A DNA stretch of 64,000 nucleotides. It comes from Beta vulgaris subsp. vulgaris (taxonomy: Eukaryota; Streptophyta; Magnoliopsida; Caryophyllales; Amaranthaceae). The notes under the pieces are model-generated. The model did not search any database and was not told where the DNA came from. It saw only the letters and a list, made by a program, of their open reading frames with translations. The stretch's first letter is position 1, and every line of letters begins with the position of its first letter. The translations under genes and the position numbers were made by a program. Shown piece by piece: positions 21,517 through 33,780 of the stretch. Where the stretch lies: positions 33,965,899-34,029,898 of the forward strand of contig NC_079209.1 in NCBI RefSeq assembly GCF_026745355.1, in the 5' to 3' direction.

Positions 21517-22087
21517 CACAATTTCTAGGGTTTTTGTGTTAGAGTTCAAGAACAGGGAGGAGAGAAGAGGAGAGAGAGAGAGAGGAGAGAGAGTTGAAAG
21601 ATCGAGAAATATGGGGGGTTGGGTTGATTTAATTTTGGGGGTTTCCTTTTTAATTTGGGTGAGTTTGAATCTGAAAAGTGGTTGGATTTAATGAATTATG
21701 GTGGAAATCATCAAATTGGGATAGTTTGTTTAGGGATTTAATTAGGGGGCCACAAATCAGTTTTTAATTTTTAAGTAAGGGTAATGTTGTCTTTTTACCC
21801 TAAACTTACTAAATAAGGAAAAGAAAAAAGTGTTGTAAATATTTTGTAATATTCCAAAATAGAAAGTGTTGCAAATAATATGACACAGAAGAAGTGTTAA
21901 AATAGGAAAAAAATACAACCATAAAGTAAATACTCTCTTATTCCCTATTAAAAAAGAAAGAAAGAAAAGAAACACATATTGTGGGGCAACTTCCCAATAT
22001 GAAATCTGAACTCATTTGCCCCAAAACTCAAAAACTCACGAAAACCCTAAGGGGGCTGAATTCACAAAACCGAGTCTCACCGTCGCT
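21517..22087. promoter_or_regulatory. shared divergent promoter region
   Basis: About 570 bp separate the start codons of two divergent genes. It contains a GA/CT tract (21551-21600), common in plant 5' UTRs, then AT-rich DNA with A-tracts. A purine-rich A/G run at about 21950-21975 precedes the plus-strand start. No coding frame is credible. Confidence 0.45.
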
Positions 22088-22258
22088 ATGAAACAACTGA
22101 AAATTCCCACGACGAAAGCATGTAATTTGGAGGAATTAGAAAAGTTGAGGGAAACCACCAGAGATAGCATTCTCTTCTGGAAGAGGTATGAAAAGTACTT
22201 CAACGTCGAAAGTTACTTGCAAGAAGCCATGGATAACGCTCAAGAAATCCAGAAAATT
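22088..22258 (+). CDS. ARM-repeat gene exon 1
   Basis: The ATG at 22088 opens a 57-codon exon (MKQLKIPTTKACNLEELEKL ...) ending AEIQKI-like at a GTATG donor, phase 0. It is charged and helical, with a KRY..YFNVESYLQEA segment. The upstream bases keep the frame open but contain no earlier ATG in frame. There is no Arg-rich importin-beta-binding motif. Confidence 0.6.
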
Positions 22259-22951
22259 GTATGTTCGCCATTTTTTGTTCTTTCTTTTTTTTATTTTCTT
22301 CTTTACTCGTTTTATTTGCATTAATTGCGTAATATTTGCATGAATTGCATCATTATTTCGGTTGCAAATGATTAAGTATAAAGTGATGACTTTTTTTTTA
22401 TTTGTCGGTCTTGGATGATCAATTCATATTTCTACTCTTTCTCGATCACTTCTAAATGTAAGAACACAAAATAATTGTATTCTTCCTTTTACATAGTCTG
22501 GATTTCTTTCCAGATATCTTTGCCAAATTTCCAAATATATATGAAAACAGAGGATTTGATTCACATATTAGAATGAAACTAAAGAAAAGTGGCTTTTTGA
22601 AAATCTGGTATAAAATACTTTAAGCTTAAGGTAATGGGTTAGAGTTTATGTTGGATTTACTTGTGAGATAAAAATTTAGAAAAATGGGGTAGTGTTATGA
22701 TTAAGCTTATGTTTGACATCACAACAGAACATCTTGGTTATATGACAAAAATATTGTTAATTTTATAGTAATTAGTTCTAAGTTTTTTTTTGTTGCCAAT
22801 TCAAAGTTGTTATTAACTACCAAAAAAATATGGTAAGGTTACAACCAGACACAAGCATTCATCCACTGTAGAACAGGCTCTACACAATGGATAAAACCAA
22901 CTGTAGAACAAAACTCTACATGAAGGCAAAAGAAAAGCCTCAACAGAAGGC

Positions 22952-24953
22952 TTAGTAAATTAACAGCTTTCCATCATCTTCTTTACACAAACAAGCAACC
23001 TTAAAAATGACCTCCTTAACTACTTGATTGCTATTAGCACATCTCCCATTAAAAATCTTGTGATTCCTTTGTTTCCATAGTGCATATACTGTTTCAGTGA
23101 AGCTCGTAATATAAATCCTGGCAACTCTAGTACTACCCCTTGCTTTAGCAATGGCTTTGCTACACTCTTGCTCAAAAGTGTTACCCTGACTTGTGATATG
23201 TATGATATGATATACACTTCTCCAAATAGCTGCATCATAAGAGCACTCAAAGAACAAGTGCTGAACACTTTTGTTAGCACAATCACATAGGCTACAAGTT
23301 ATTCTACAAGGGACATTCCACTTGCTTAACCTATCTCTAGTAGCAAGTCTATTATGTAAAGCCAGCCATAAGATAAACTTGCTTTTAGGAGTTGCCTGGT
23401 TATTACAAATTAGTCTCTTCCAGTTGACACTTTGATTCTTCCCCTGCAGCATCTTGTAGGCTTGCTTGATACTGAACTTGGCATCTTTAGTAATGGCATT
23501 CCATCCACCCAGAAGGTTTAGTATATTTCAACTCTCAATGATTCCTTAGCAACCAAGAAGACTTGGCAGTGACATTCACAGTAGAGTAGGTTAATCTTTT
23601 AATATAATAAGCATGAACCCATTTAACCCACATCTTATCTGTTTTGAAAGCAATTGCCCATAAGAGCTTGAGCATAGCTACTTTGTTCCATAGTGCCATG
23701 TTGATCAAGTTCCAGCCTCCACATGATTTAGGCTCATAGAATTTGCTGCAAGCTATAGGAGCTTTTTTTGAGTCAATAGTATTACATGTCCATAAAAGTC
23801 TTCTGCAAATAGCTTCAACAACCTTGATCATCTTCTTTGGTAAGGGAAAGATATGCCCCCAATAGTTTTGCATACTACTAAGGATACTCCTCACCAATTG
23901 AAGTCTTCCTACATAAGAGAGTAATTTGACAATCCAACCCTGAGCTCGAGATGTGATTCTCTCGATTAAAGGTTTGCACTGAGAGTACGTGACTTTCTTT
24001 GCACTTAGAGGTATCCCTAGATACCTAAAAAGAAGAGTGCCAAAATTCATATTGTTGGCCTCTACAAGGTTTGTTGCTTCCTCTTGAGTTACTCCAGCCA
24101 AATATATATTACTCTTTTCAGGGCTACTCAAAAGCATTACAGATCTTAGTAATCTGCTCTACAGAATAAAAGCAGGTCATCTGTAAACATCAAATGAGTA
24201 AGTTGTAATCTTTCACACTTGGGATGATAATTGAAGTCTGGATTATTATTGAGTTCACCCAAGCACCTGCATAGATACTCCTGCTATGGGCAAAGAGGAA
24301 GGGGAGAAAGAGGGGTCCCCTTATCTAAAACCCTTTTTAGCAGTGAATGGGGTAGATGGCTTGCCATTAACTGTGATAGAGTAGCTCACACTTTGCACAC
24401 AAGCCATTATCCAGCCATTAAAATTGCTAGGAAAGCCCAGTTCCTCCAGCATACTACTCAAGAAAGGCCACTCCACTGAATCATAGGCCTTTTTGATGTC
24501 TACTTTAAGACAACATCTAGGTGACATACCCTTCTTGTTATATCCCCTAATCAGTTATGTAGCAAGAAGAATGTTTTCAGAGATGTGTCTATTAGGCATG
24601 AATCCTGTTTGTGAATCAGCAACAACTTCACTTATGACTCCTTGTAGTTTTTTTGTAACAATCTTAGAGATTATTTTATAAATGACAGTACAACAGGCTA
24701 TAGGCCTAAACTCCTTTGCCTTAGCTGCATTCTCTATTTTAGGTATAAGAGTGATAGCAGTTGCATTAATAGGTTTATGGAGTCTTGCTTTCTTAAAGAA
24801 TTCATGCACTGCTCTATAAACATCATCTTTGATTATGTGCCAACTTTTCTTATAGAAGAAAGAGTTGAAACCATCAATCCCTGGAGCCTTAGTATCATTG
24901 ATGTTTTTCAAAGCACTATCAATTTCATGAGTAGTAACGGGTTGAGTCAGCAT
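22952..24953 (-). pseudogene. LINE ORF2 C-terminal part: reverse transcriptase and zf-RVT
   Basis: From right to left, frame 24953-24555 holds RT blocks (PGIDGFNSFFYKKSW, RPIACCTVIYKIISKI, QTGFMPNRHISENIL). Frame 24527-24321 holds KVDIKKAYDSVEW with the first catalytic Asp and VNGKPSTPF. The catalytic FTDDLLLF is present near 24200. Frame 24137-23535 continues the thumb (YLGIPLSAKKV). Frame 23452-22952 is the zinc-binding zf-RVT domain (TPKSKFILWLALHNRLATRDRL, CSLCDCANKSVQHLFFEC). The catalytic residues survive, but at least four frameshifts or stops separate the blocks. Confidence 0.85.
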
Positions 24954-25236
24954 TATACCAGAAGCTTGACTAAGTCTTGGACCTAGCTCTTAGAGTTTGG
25001 AGATTAGAGCTTGAAGAACTGGGGCAGCAGTGCCAAGGAGGTTTCTATGGAACCCCACAAGTTCCCCTTGAATCTCATCAGGCGTTGTTGACAAATCTCC
25101 ATGATCACTATATAGCAGGATGATATTATTCTTAGCTTTTCTTACTTTTGCTGCCGTGAAAAAAAGCCTAGAATTAGTATCCCCATGAGCAATCCGATCA
25201 ATTCTTGCCTTTTGCTTCAAGATGATATCATCAATT

Positions 25237-25926
25237 CTATTTTCCAACCATCTGCACATTTTCACCTGTTGTTGAGTGCCAAGCTGCACTAACTATATCA
25301 CGGAAATGTTCATGCTCTGTTAAAATATTATGGAATTTATAGGGTCTACGTCCTCCAGTATCATTTCCGCCAAAGTCAAGCACTAGAGGAGAGTGATCTG
25401 ATATCCCACTAGGTAGATAGTTCACATGAGCTTCAGGATATTTGAAGGTCCATCTATCATTCACATAAGCCCTATCTATTCTACTAGAGACTCTATCAGG
25501 GCCAATACTATTATTACACCATGAATAGAACAATCCACTACTGGGAGCTTCCATCACCTGCCCTTGCATAATAAAGTTTGTAAGATCTTGCGTTTCATGA
25601 TCTGTAATTGGTGCACCATTAAGCCTATCATGAGCATGAGCTACAACATTAAAATCTCCTATGAGAATTAGGGGAGTACTTCACTCAGTAGTGTGTTGTA
25701 ATAGCTCCTTCCAAAGCCCGTTCCTATCTTGAATGGTGTGAAGACCATATATAGCAGCTATATGGAATTGGATATTACCCAACATGTTTTCAACATTCAT
25801 GAGAATAAGCTGTTCAGTTTTAGACACAACTTGAGCTTTAACTTCTCCTGGTTTCCATCCAAACCAAATTCTCCCCGAAGGAGAATAATCATTATTATCC
25901 TCGCACTTCCAAGCCAAGCCAAACAT
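25237..25926 (-). pseudogene. LINE endonuclease (APE-type)
   Basis: Two frames carry the apurinic-type endonuclease: the right part has IHTIQDRNGLWKELLQ, and the left part has FYSWCNNS, SSRIDRAYVNDRW and SDHSPLVLDFGG, containing the conserved Asn, Asp and SDH catalytic residues. This domain nicks target DNA during target-primed reverse transcription. The two parts are separated by a stop near 25680. Confidence 0.85.
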
Positions 25927-26201
25927 TTTCCTGGCTTTGTGAACATTATTTCTTCTAACTCTGGTTTCATAAAGAGCAATGCCACTAATGCTATGTTTAT
26001 TTAAGAAGTTTTTAACTTCTTTCTATTTAAGAAGGTCATTCATCCCTCTCACATTCCAAGTGGCAACTATAACATCAGGAAAAATAAGGGTTAGGTCCCT
26101 TAGCACCCCAAGAGCACCTAAGGTTTGTGCACTTTGATATAAGCTAAAGCTTGATAAGCAGTTTGTTTCCCCTTGTCCTTGGACTTCCTAGTAACCACTT
26201 T

Positions 26202-26900
26202 CTAGACTCCTTCCTCCTCATTCTCATTATTATCAGTGTGGTGTGTGGTAGGGGTGGCCAGAGGAGTAATCTCATTACTTAGATCTACTGCAATAGGTTC
26301 ACTAGGATCTATTAATACTGGAGGATCACCAATAGGAGTACTTTGTTCTGAAACTGTCCCTTCTTCTGCAACTTTCTGAACTTTTTGAACTTTTTGAACT
26401 TTTGTTATCCACTTCTGCACAATCTTAGGCACTACCCACAGTAAGTTCACAATTATAACCCACTTTGAGGCATTTTCTGCAGTATAGAGGCAACCAATCA
26501 TAGATAACTTTCTGATTGAAAGTTGATCCATTAGGCTCTTCAATATGAATCTCATTGGGAATCTTTTGCGTTACATTCATTTCAATAAGTACCCTAGCAA
26601 AGGATACTCTTGATGCCTTATAAGTACATTCATTTGCATATATTGGAACCCCTAACAAGCTACCAATCCTACTAAGAGAATTACTACTCCAGTAATGTAG
26701 TGGCAGGTTAGGAAATTTAACCCAAATAGGGACTATTTTCAATACTTCACTATGAAAGTTAAAGTTAGGTGCCCATTTTAACTATAATTGGTTTCCCATA
26801 AAATAGATGAGGACCGACAAACAAGATGTCATCTCTTTCAACCTCAGACTCCAGTTTCACCACAAAATAACCCTCTTCATGTTTAAACATTTTAGGCTAT
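26202..26900 (-). pseudogene. LINE ORF1 (DUF4283-like RNA-binding protein with zinc knuckle)
   Basis: Frame 26742-26425 has PIWVKFPNLPLHYWSSNSLSRIG, the conserved region of plant L1 ORF1, then ARVLIEMNV and the knuckle YCRKCLKVGYNCE. Frame 26555-26202 holds a Val/Gln/Lys repeat (KVQ three times) and an acidic tail. ORF1 proteins bind the LINE RNA. A frameshift near 26430 breaks it. Confidence 0.75.
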
Positions 26901-27494
26901 GCGTTTTAATATATGAAGTCATCTCCAATTATATAGACTATGATTGAATTAATCCATATCTCACTCAGCTTATTCACCTCAGTTTTATCTAGTTTGGCAA
27001 CAGGGTTCCATTCATAACTACTGGAGCAATGAATTTAAGTCCCATACCTTTATCAGAGATTCTACTCTGTGAATGTCTTCCATTTTAGCATCACATCATT
27101 TTCCACCGGCTTGGAGCTCACCATTAATGGTTGATTTTATGGGTTTACCACGTCAGTGGAAGTTACTGTTCCATTGATAATGTTGCTCGTAGAAGCTTGT
27201 TTCACTCCTTCATTGCTGCGAGAGTCATCTCCAGGATCTCCAGGATGTTCCGGTCCCGGAGCACTTGAAATCGACGTCAATTAGTTCTAAGTTTTTATAT
27301 GTACTAATATGTTGCTTGAAACATTTGTTAAATTAAATTGTCAAAGACCTATACACTGTTATCTTCTTTTCCTTTCTTAGTTATTAGTGAAATAGTAAAA
27401 TGGTGATGGAAAAGAGGTGGAAAATCTTTGATTTATCAAGCATTTTACTTAATGGTCTAATTTTCATTGCATTTTTACTAGTTTACTTTGACAG

Positions 27495-28090
27495 TTAGAT
27501 AGCATACCTATAGTAGCCACTGATATTTCGAGCGGAGACATTACTTTGCAATGTGCAGCAGTTGCAAAGATAAAGTTCATCATTGTATTTTGGGTATGAA
27601 CTATGCACCTTACAAACTAATACTCATACAACAATCCTTTCTTAAAGAAATTATGTCTGATGTTTTTGTATCAAGAAAATCATGTTTGATCCTTTGGCAG
27701 ATGATCCTGATGGGAGTCGTGCTTTAGTTCAGCGCGGCATAATCCCCCATTTGTTGCGGTTCCTTGAGAATTGTGATGGCTTCGATCAGGTTGGTTAACT
27801 CTCATTAGCTTTCTTTTTATATATTATATTACTTCCTCCGAATAAATGAAACGCTTCTGTAAAAAGCTCTCTTTTCATTTATTTCAGAACAGAGGAAGTA
27901 AATGATTTTATAATTCTGTTTTAACTAATGTATATGATGTTCACTGCCTTATTTTCAGATTAAAGCAGCAGAAGTGTTAGTAGCACTGCTATATGGGCCT
28001 CTTGGGCAAGCTCAGGAAGTGATCGATCATGGTGGTGCGGCTACAATGGTTCACCTACTACACTCTAGTCATAGAGAAGTGAAAATTCAG
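27495..28090 (+). CDS. ARM-repeat gene exons 2-4
   Basis: Exon 2 (27495-27593) follows ttgacag and encodes LDSIPIVATDISSGDITLQC, then AAVAKIK. Exon 3 (27701-27789) follows ttggcag and encodes DDPDGSRALVQRGIIPHLLR. Exon 4 (27959-28090) follows ttttcag and encodes an IKAAEVLVALLYG segment ending EVKIQ before GTAATT. Exons 3 and 4 are in phase. Exon 2 to 3 needs one extra base to stay in frame, which is a small lesion or a mis-set donor. Together they make about two ARM repeats. Confidence 0.6.
27832..27898. mobile_element. very short Stowaway-type MITE in intron 3
   Basis: The inverted ends CTTCCTCCG and CAGAGGAAG are flanked by TA on both sides (27830-27831 and 27899-27900). The subterminal aataaatgaaa and tttcattta also pair. 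At 67 bp it is below the usual Stowaway length and probably deleted internally. Confidence 0.65.
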
Positions 28091-28219
28091 GTAATTAAAA
28101 AATTTGTAACAAAGTAGCATTTGTTGGTGCTGAATTCCGTCTTGTTTTGGAGCAAAGAAATTAAGCTTAAATACTATGTATCTTTTTTTTTTTTTTGGGG
28201 AAAACCCAAAGAGGGTTAA

Positions 28220-28677
28220 GCATTTATATCAGCCATCGCAATGTTAAGAATGTCCTCCGGGACATCAGACTCCCAACTACGCTAACCAAGATCCACAGGC
28301 TGGAAATGGGCTAAGTATTGAGCAAGTTTGTTGCCAGAACGCTTTACAAACGACCATTCAAGTGATTCAACGCAACAAAAGCGAGAAGACAAAGAGAGAA
28401 TATCCTCAATAATAAGAGAAAAATCACTAAGACCCGACACACCCTATTTTAGAGCTTGAATTACAGAAAGACAGTCGCTTTCAACAACTATCTTGGAGAG
28501 CCCATGATCGATGCCCCACCTCATGCCGGCCAACACCGCTTTGGCTTCCGCCACACGCACCTCCCAGCACACCCCAGCACCCGAACCACCTTCATCCCTG
28601 CACACAAGGCCCAAACCACTTCCCCACTCGCCTAAGAAACCAGCATCCACATTGATTTTTACCCAGCTCGTAGCAGG
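28220..28677 (-). pseudogene. LINE RNase H domain, 3' part
   Basis: The frame reads ATSWVKINVDAGFLGEWGSGLG, with the first catalytic Asp in NVDA, then EAKAVLAGMRWGIDHG with the catalytic Glu and VVESDCLSVIQALK with the second catalytic Asp. It is the plant LINE-type RNase H (RVT_3). The upstream half (PTSWVRP) lies at 45860-45687, and the two halves join in frame across the 5-bp target duplication. A stop follows ALK near 28444. Confidence 0.85.
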
Positions 28678-30139
28678 TGTAACAGCCCGCTCTTCCGAGC
28701 TGCTAGCGAAACACATTCAACAACCATAAGCTAGAATTCAACTCCTAAATAAATTAACTTTGGAGCGGAAAAACATCCTTAAATACACCAATAACTCGAC
28801 TAAAATTCCCAAATATTATATACAACGAAATATCAATAATTATTCTCAAACCAACTATGAAAAATACAAACTCAATCCTTAATATAGGACGACATCATAA
28901 TCTTACTTCACTTCATTCTCGAGCTCTTGATACCAAACCTGCAAATTCAGAGAAGAAAATACAAAACAAACAAAATTCCAAAATGAGTGGAAAACTCGTA
29001 ACCTTTACTTCAGCCCGTTATAAACATTTTATTTCTCAAATCATTTTCATTTCGTTACAACGCTGGCATAGCTCACTCTCTTAAACAACCAGTGGCAAGT
29101 ATAGGCTTTGGATAAAGAACAAACACTGCCTCCAAGGTTCGTTATGGAGCCCAGCAATACTACCCCCAAGGTTCGTTATGGAGCGTAGCCGACCGTATCA
29201 GGTCAAAATAGTAACCATCCTCCACCCATACCTTGCCCACTTTCTATTTTCAGTTCATAAACTAAGCCAGCAAAACAGTTGCGTATTCATAATCAATCAA
29301 TGACATTTCATCATCACATTCATATCTATGGCCATAGTACGAACTTATATATGAAAATAAAACACTCCACACACACATGGGCATAAGTAATACATTTTAC
29401 TGAACATAAAAGTTACCTGATCCGCAATCCAATTCCACCAACATAATCTCCTTTATTAATCTTCATCTCCAAATGAGATTCAATTCCATAATCATCCTCC
29501 AATAATAACCTCACAATAATAACGACAATCAATAATCAATCTTAACTACAAAGTGAAACCATAACCAATTCTAACTAAGAAATTACCTCCACTTATCATT
29601 CTAATTTCCTTAAATCTCCAGTTCACAACCAACTATAAATTCAATACCACCACCTACATCACACGACTAGCATCCATATTTCAGAACCATAACTCTAAAT
29701 TATTGAACCAAACTAACCAAGCTTAACTATCCACCTTATTTAAACCAAGAACATAATTTAGCTACTAATAATATAGAGAGAAGACCAAACTAACTTAGCT
29801 CACTCAAGAACCGAGTTCTAACTTTCATTCACAATACTTAACCCAATGAATTAACAACCACTGCAACAACACATCATCACCACCAACAATAATATAACAG
29901 CAACAATAGTTAAAGAACAACAAAAGAAAACTACCAACAACACCACTTACAATTACAATTCAATAACACAAGAGGAAAAATAAGATAAGAACACCACCTA
30001 GCAGTAGCATCGGTTTAGGGCGGCACCACCGACAAGCAATACCATCAAAACTCCACAAGGAAAATAGCGAGACAACAGCAAATAGGAACCCAGCAGCAAT
30101 GACACAACAGCATCAACAACGACGACCTATCAACGCAGC

Positions 30140-31409
30140 TGATATGCCATGTTTATATGGCATTCTCGACACTTTTTCACCACTTACTAATGGGATTTGA
30201 CACAAGTTTTGTAATGTTATTGATCTTTTTCTCTACTATGTTGTAATTTGCTCTTTTTAATCATTTGAGCTCATTTGTGTTGGAGAAAGTTCAAGTTAGA
30301 GTTATCATAGTGAAGCAAGGTAGTGGAATGCGCGCTTCATGAATAGTTTTGGTTTGAGTAAGTCATCAACAAGAAGGGAGGTGAGAAGCTAAGGCCAGGT
30401 CTCCGCGGTCGCTGGAGATTTCATTGCGGCCGCGACGAATTATGGCAGAAAAGAGCCGAGAGCTCCTCCGCGACTTCACCGCGGGCGCGGACCCCCTCCG
30501 CGGTCGCGGTGCTTTCCTCCCGGTCGCGGAGCCCTGCAACGAGAAATTCGGCTTTTCGTCTTCCCTGTTTTGCTGATAAAAACAATAGTTCGTCCTTTGG
30601 TTTTGGATGGTTTTTTATCTGGTTTTTAGAGAGAACTCAAAAGAAATTGTAATCTTGTTTATTATGGAGGGCTAATCTTCCATCTTGGTGTATCAATCGA
30701 ATCAACCATTTTAATCAACTTGTGAGTTCAATTCTTCTTTTAATTTGCTTGAATGTTGATGATTCTTCATGTTCTTCATGTTTGATTGTTTTTTATGCTT
30801 AAGTTAACTTGATCAATTAACTTCTTGCTTATTGCAATCTCTACTATCTAGATAATTGTCTGCTTTGAGATTATCTAGGGTTGTAGTTTATGCCCAATTA
30901 TTGCACGCTCGTGGATGATTGAGTATAAGAAGAATCATCATATAATTTCGCATTCGACCGCTTGTGTGAATGCTAGATTACCCTATTGAAATCTCCCTAG
31001 TTGTTATCTAATTGCTAAATTGAATCTAGAACGCTTGGACTAGGTTGTTTTGCCATTAAGGGTAGGACTAGAGCGCTCGCTTAGTCATACCACTACGTTA
31101 GGGGAGATTGAATCTTATGATTCACAATAGGGCGTTCAAGTAACTTAGGTGTTGAATTGTTCAATGATCAAGGGTTGAATTGGTTGTGAAGATTGATTGC
31201 CAAGATCTCGTTTATTATTTGATTTTCCTTGCTTCTGTTTTGTTTGTTAAATTTTCATTCCTCAAAACCCCCCATTGTTACCATAGCACACGTCTAGTCA
31301 AGCCAAACTTACCTTCTCCGTGGATTCGAACCTTACTTCCTTATACTACGTTTGTGTAGGGTAGTATTGATTTATTTGCGCGTTAGCCGATACGACTTAG
31401 GCCTCGCCA
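30140..31409 (+). repeat. Athila-like LTR A
   Basis: The LTR begins TGATATGCCATG and ends AGGCCTCGCCA, directly followed by the primer-binding site. It contains a GC-rich cluster of ccgcgg/cgcggtcgcgg motifs (about 30396-30545) in an otherwise AT-rich LTR. It differs from LTRs B and C at several shared positions, for example about 30555-30615. Confidence 0.92.
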
Positions 31410-31410
31410 A

Positions 31411-31424
31411 ATTTGGCGCCGTTG
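31411..31424 (+). other. primer-binding site, Athila type
   Basis: The sequence tttggcgccgttgcc follows LTR A and is repeated after LTR B (38176-38190). TGGCGCCGTTGCC is the Asp-tRNA-type site used by Athila elements. Confidence 0.8.
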
Positions 31425-31499
31425 CCGGGGAGGCAAGCATGTTTGGGTTGTTATTTGTGTGTTTTGTTTACTTTTATTGTTGGTGTGTGAACCCGTCTT

Positions 31500-33780
31500 A
31501 TGGTTCACACCCGTGCTTCTCATATTGGATCTTTGTTGTTTGATTCAGAGATCGAAAGGACACTTTATAGCTTGAGAAAGGAGATTCGGGGTCATTTCCG
31601 TGAGTTACCTTTCTACATTGGTATTGAGGAAGAAGAGATGCCACCTAGAGCTGATCCGACATTGAGGGAGCTTTCCGCTCCTAATCTGGACCAAGCACCA
31701 TTGGCCATTCAATATCCAGAGTTTGGGGAGAATGTTACTTTTGAGCTGAAGTCGGGTCTTGTTCATCTACTGCCAAGCTTCCATGGTTTAAATGGGGAGG
31801 ATCCAATCAACATCTTGCGAATTCCATGCTGTTTGTACTAGTATGCAGCCAAGGGGTGTTACGGAGGATCAAATCAAACTGCGGCCTTTCCTTTTTCATT
31901 GAAGGATAAGGCTAATGATTGGTTCTATCATTTGAGCCCCAACAGTATCGACACATGGAGGGGGATGAAGCAAGCTTTCTTGGAGAAGTTCTTTCCTTCA
32001 AGCAAGTTGAATGAGCTTAAGAGGGCCATTAGCAACATTGAGCAAGGTTATGATGAGATCCTTTATGACTACTTAGAGAGGTTTAAGAGGCTCATTGCTT
32101 GTTGTCCCTATCATGGTTTTGCCGAGAAAGATCTTGTGTTATACTTAGTTGGTGGGCTCCTTCCTGATGAGAGAAGGATGGTTAATGCTGCTTGTGGGGG
32201 TAACATTGATAATAAGACACCACAAGCAAGCCATGGAGCTCATAAGTGAGTTTGCTGAAAGTTCTCCGCACTTATTCTAAGAGAAATACCACTAGGGGAG
32301 TTAAAGCGGCAAGTTCTAAATCATCTTTGGAGTCGGAAGTGTCCGACCTTAAGGGCATGTTCCGGCAATTTTTGGTGAGTGGCAATCAACAAAAGTGAAG
32401 GCTTGTGGTATTTGTTCCAACAACAATCATCCAACTGATTCTTGTCCGACTTTGCAAGAGGAAACCCGAGAGGTGAATGCCGTGGGATATCAAGGACAAA
32501 GGAAGTATGATCCATTCTCAAATTCTTACAATCCCGGATGGAGAGATCATCCGGCCTTGAGTTACAAGCAAGGGAATCCAACTCTTCAAGGAAATCAGAA
32601 TTTTCAACAAGGTCATAACCCTCCTCCTTACATAGCACCATATCAAGCTCAAGGGAAATCCTCTAGCTCCAACTCAATGTCCACCGAGGATATGATCAAG
32701 GCTTGGCTCAAAATGTGACTACTATGCAGTCCAACATGGTGCAATTTCAACAGGAGACAAGGTCTAGCATTCACAATTTGGAAACACAAGTGGGTCAAAT
32801 GTCTAGTGTCGTGAATAAACTTGAGGCCCAAAGTTCGGGGAAGCTACCATCTCAAACCGAGGTGAATCCAAAGAAGAATGTGAGTGCCATGACTTTGAGG
32901 AGTGGCAAAGAGTTGGTGGATCTAGAGCCTAGCAAGAGCAAGGTTATGAAGGAGATTGAAACAAAGGAAGAGGAGGTGAGGTTCTAATCCCAACAAAAGA
33001 AGTTGAGAAATTGGTGAGTCCTAGCTCTCACCAAGAGGTAAAATCTTTTCCGGATTTCAAACCGGTACCCCCATTTCCCGAAGCATTAAAGGACAATCGT
33101 AAGCTTGAATCTTCTAAGGATATTTATGAAACATTTAGTCAATGTGTCGTAAATATTCCTTTGTTAAAATTGATAAAAGATGTGCCTTTGTATGCTAAGT
33201 GGTTGAAGGAAATTTGTTCCATCAAAAAGAAGAAAAATTTAAAAGGGAAGCAAAAGGTGAAGGTTAGTGAACATGTTTCCGCCGTTTTTCAAAAGAGAAT
33301 GCCAAAAAAATGCAATGATCCGGGCATGTTCACTATACCTATCACCCTTGGTAACACAAAGATTGATAAGGCTATGCTAGATTTGGGAGCCTCCATTAAT
33401 GTGCTTCCTTATTCCTTATATGAGTCCGTAGAACTTGGTGAATTGCTTCCTACTAATGTTGTCATACAATTAGCGGATGGTCCACTTCCATTCCTAGAGG
33501 GTATTGAAAGATGTTCTAGTGGAAGTTGATAAGATGATTTTTCCTGCTGATTTTTATGTAATTAACATGGAGCATGATAGGCATTCCGCCCCTATTCTTT
33601 TAGGGAGGCCGTTCTTGAAAACGGCTAATGCTAGGATCGATTGTGGCACCGTTCTTTGACCATGCAGTTTGATGGTCAAAACGTTGAGTTTAAAATGCAT
33701 GATGCCATGGGAGGTAACGAGGATCATCTATCTATTCTATTGATGTGGTGCCTAGTGTTCATGATGTTTCGATGTGAGGT
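31500..33780 (+). pseudogene. Athila-like gag-protease, unit 1
   Basis: The ATG at 31500 (MVHTRASHIGSLLF) opens the frame. The capsid region has DWFYHLSPNSIDTW, FLEKFFPSSK and GLLPDERRMVNAACGG (about 31917-32200). A CCHC knuckle CGICSNNNHPTDSCP lies at about 32404. Then come a Gln/Ser-rich linker, TLRSGKEL, and the aspartic protease (ITLGNTKIDKAMLDLGASIN, active site DLGA at about 33380; LLGRPFL at about 33597). Frameshifts lie near 31820, 32210, 32390, 32705 and 32985. The frame dies after the protease, where RT would begin. Confidence 0.88.

Larger units (their letters stand above)
22788..27278 (-). mobile_element. L1-type LINE in intron 1 of the ARM-repeat gene
   Basis: The insert is bounded by an identical 18-bp target duplication (aattagttctaagttttt at 22770-22787 and 27279-27296), with a short poly-A tail on the element strand (the T run at 22783-22791). 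Read right to left it has an ORF1 with a zinc knuckle, an endonuclease, a reverse transcriptase and a zf-RVT domain. It is nearly full length for a plant L1 but multiply frameshifted. Confidence 0.92.
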
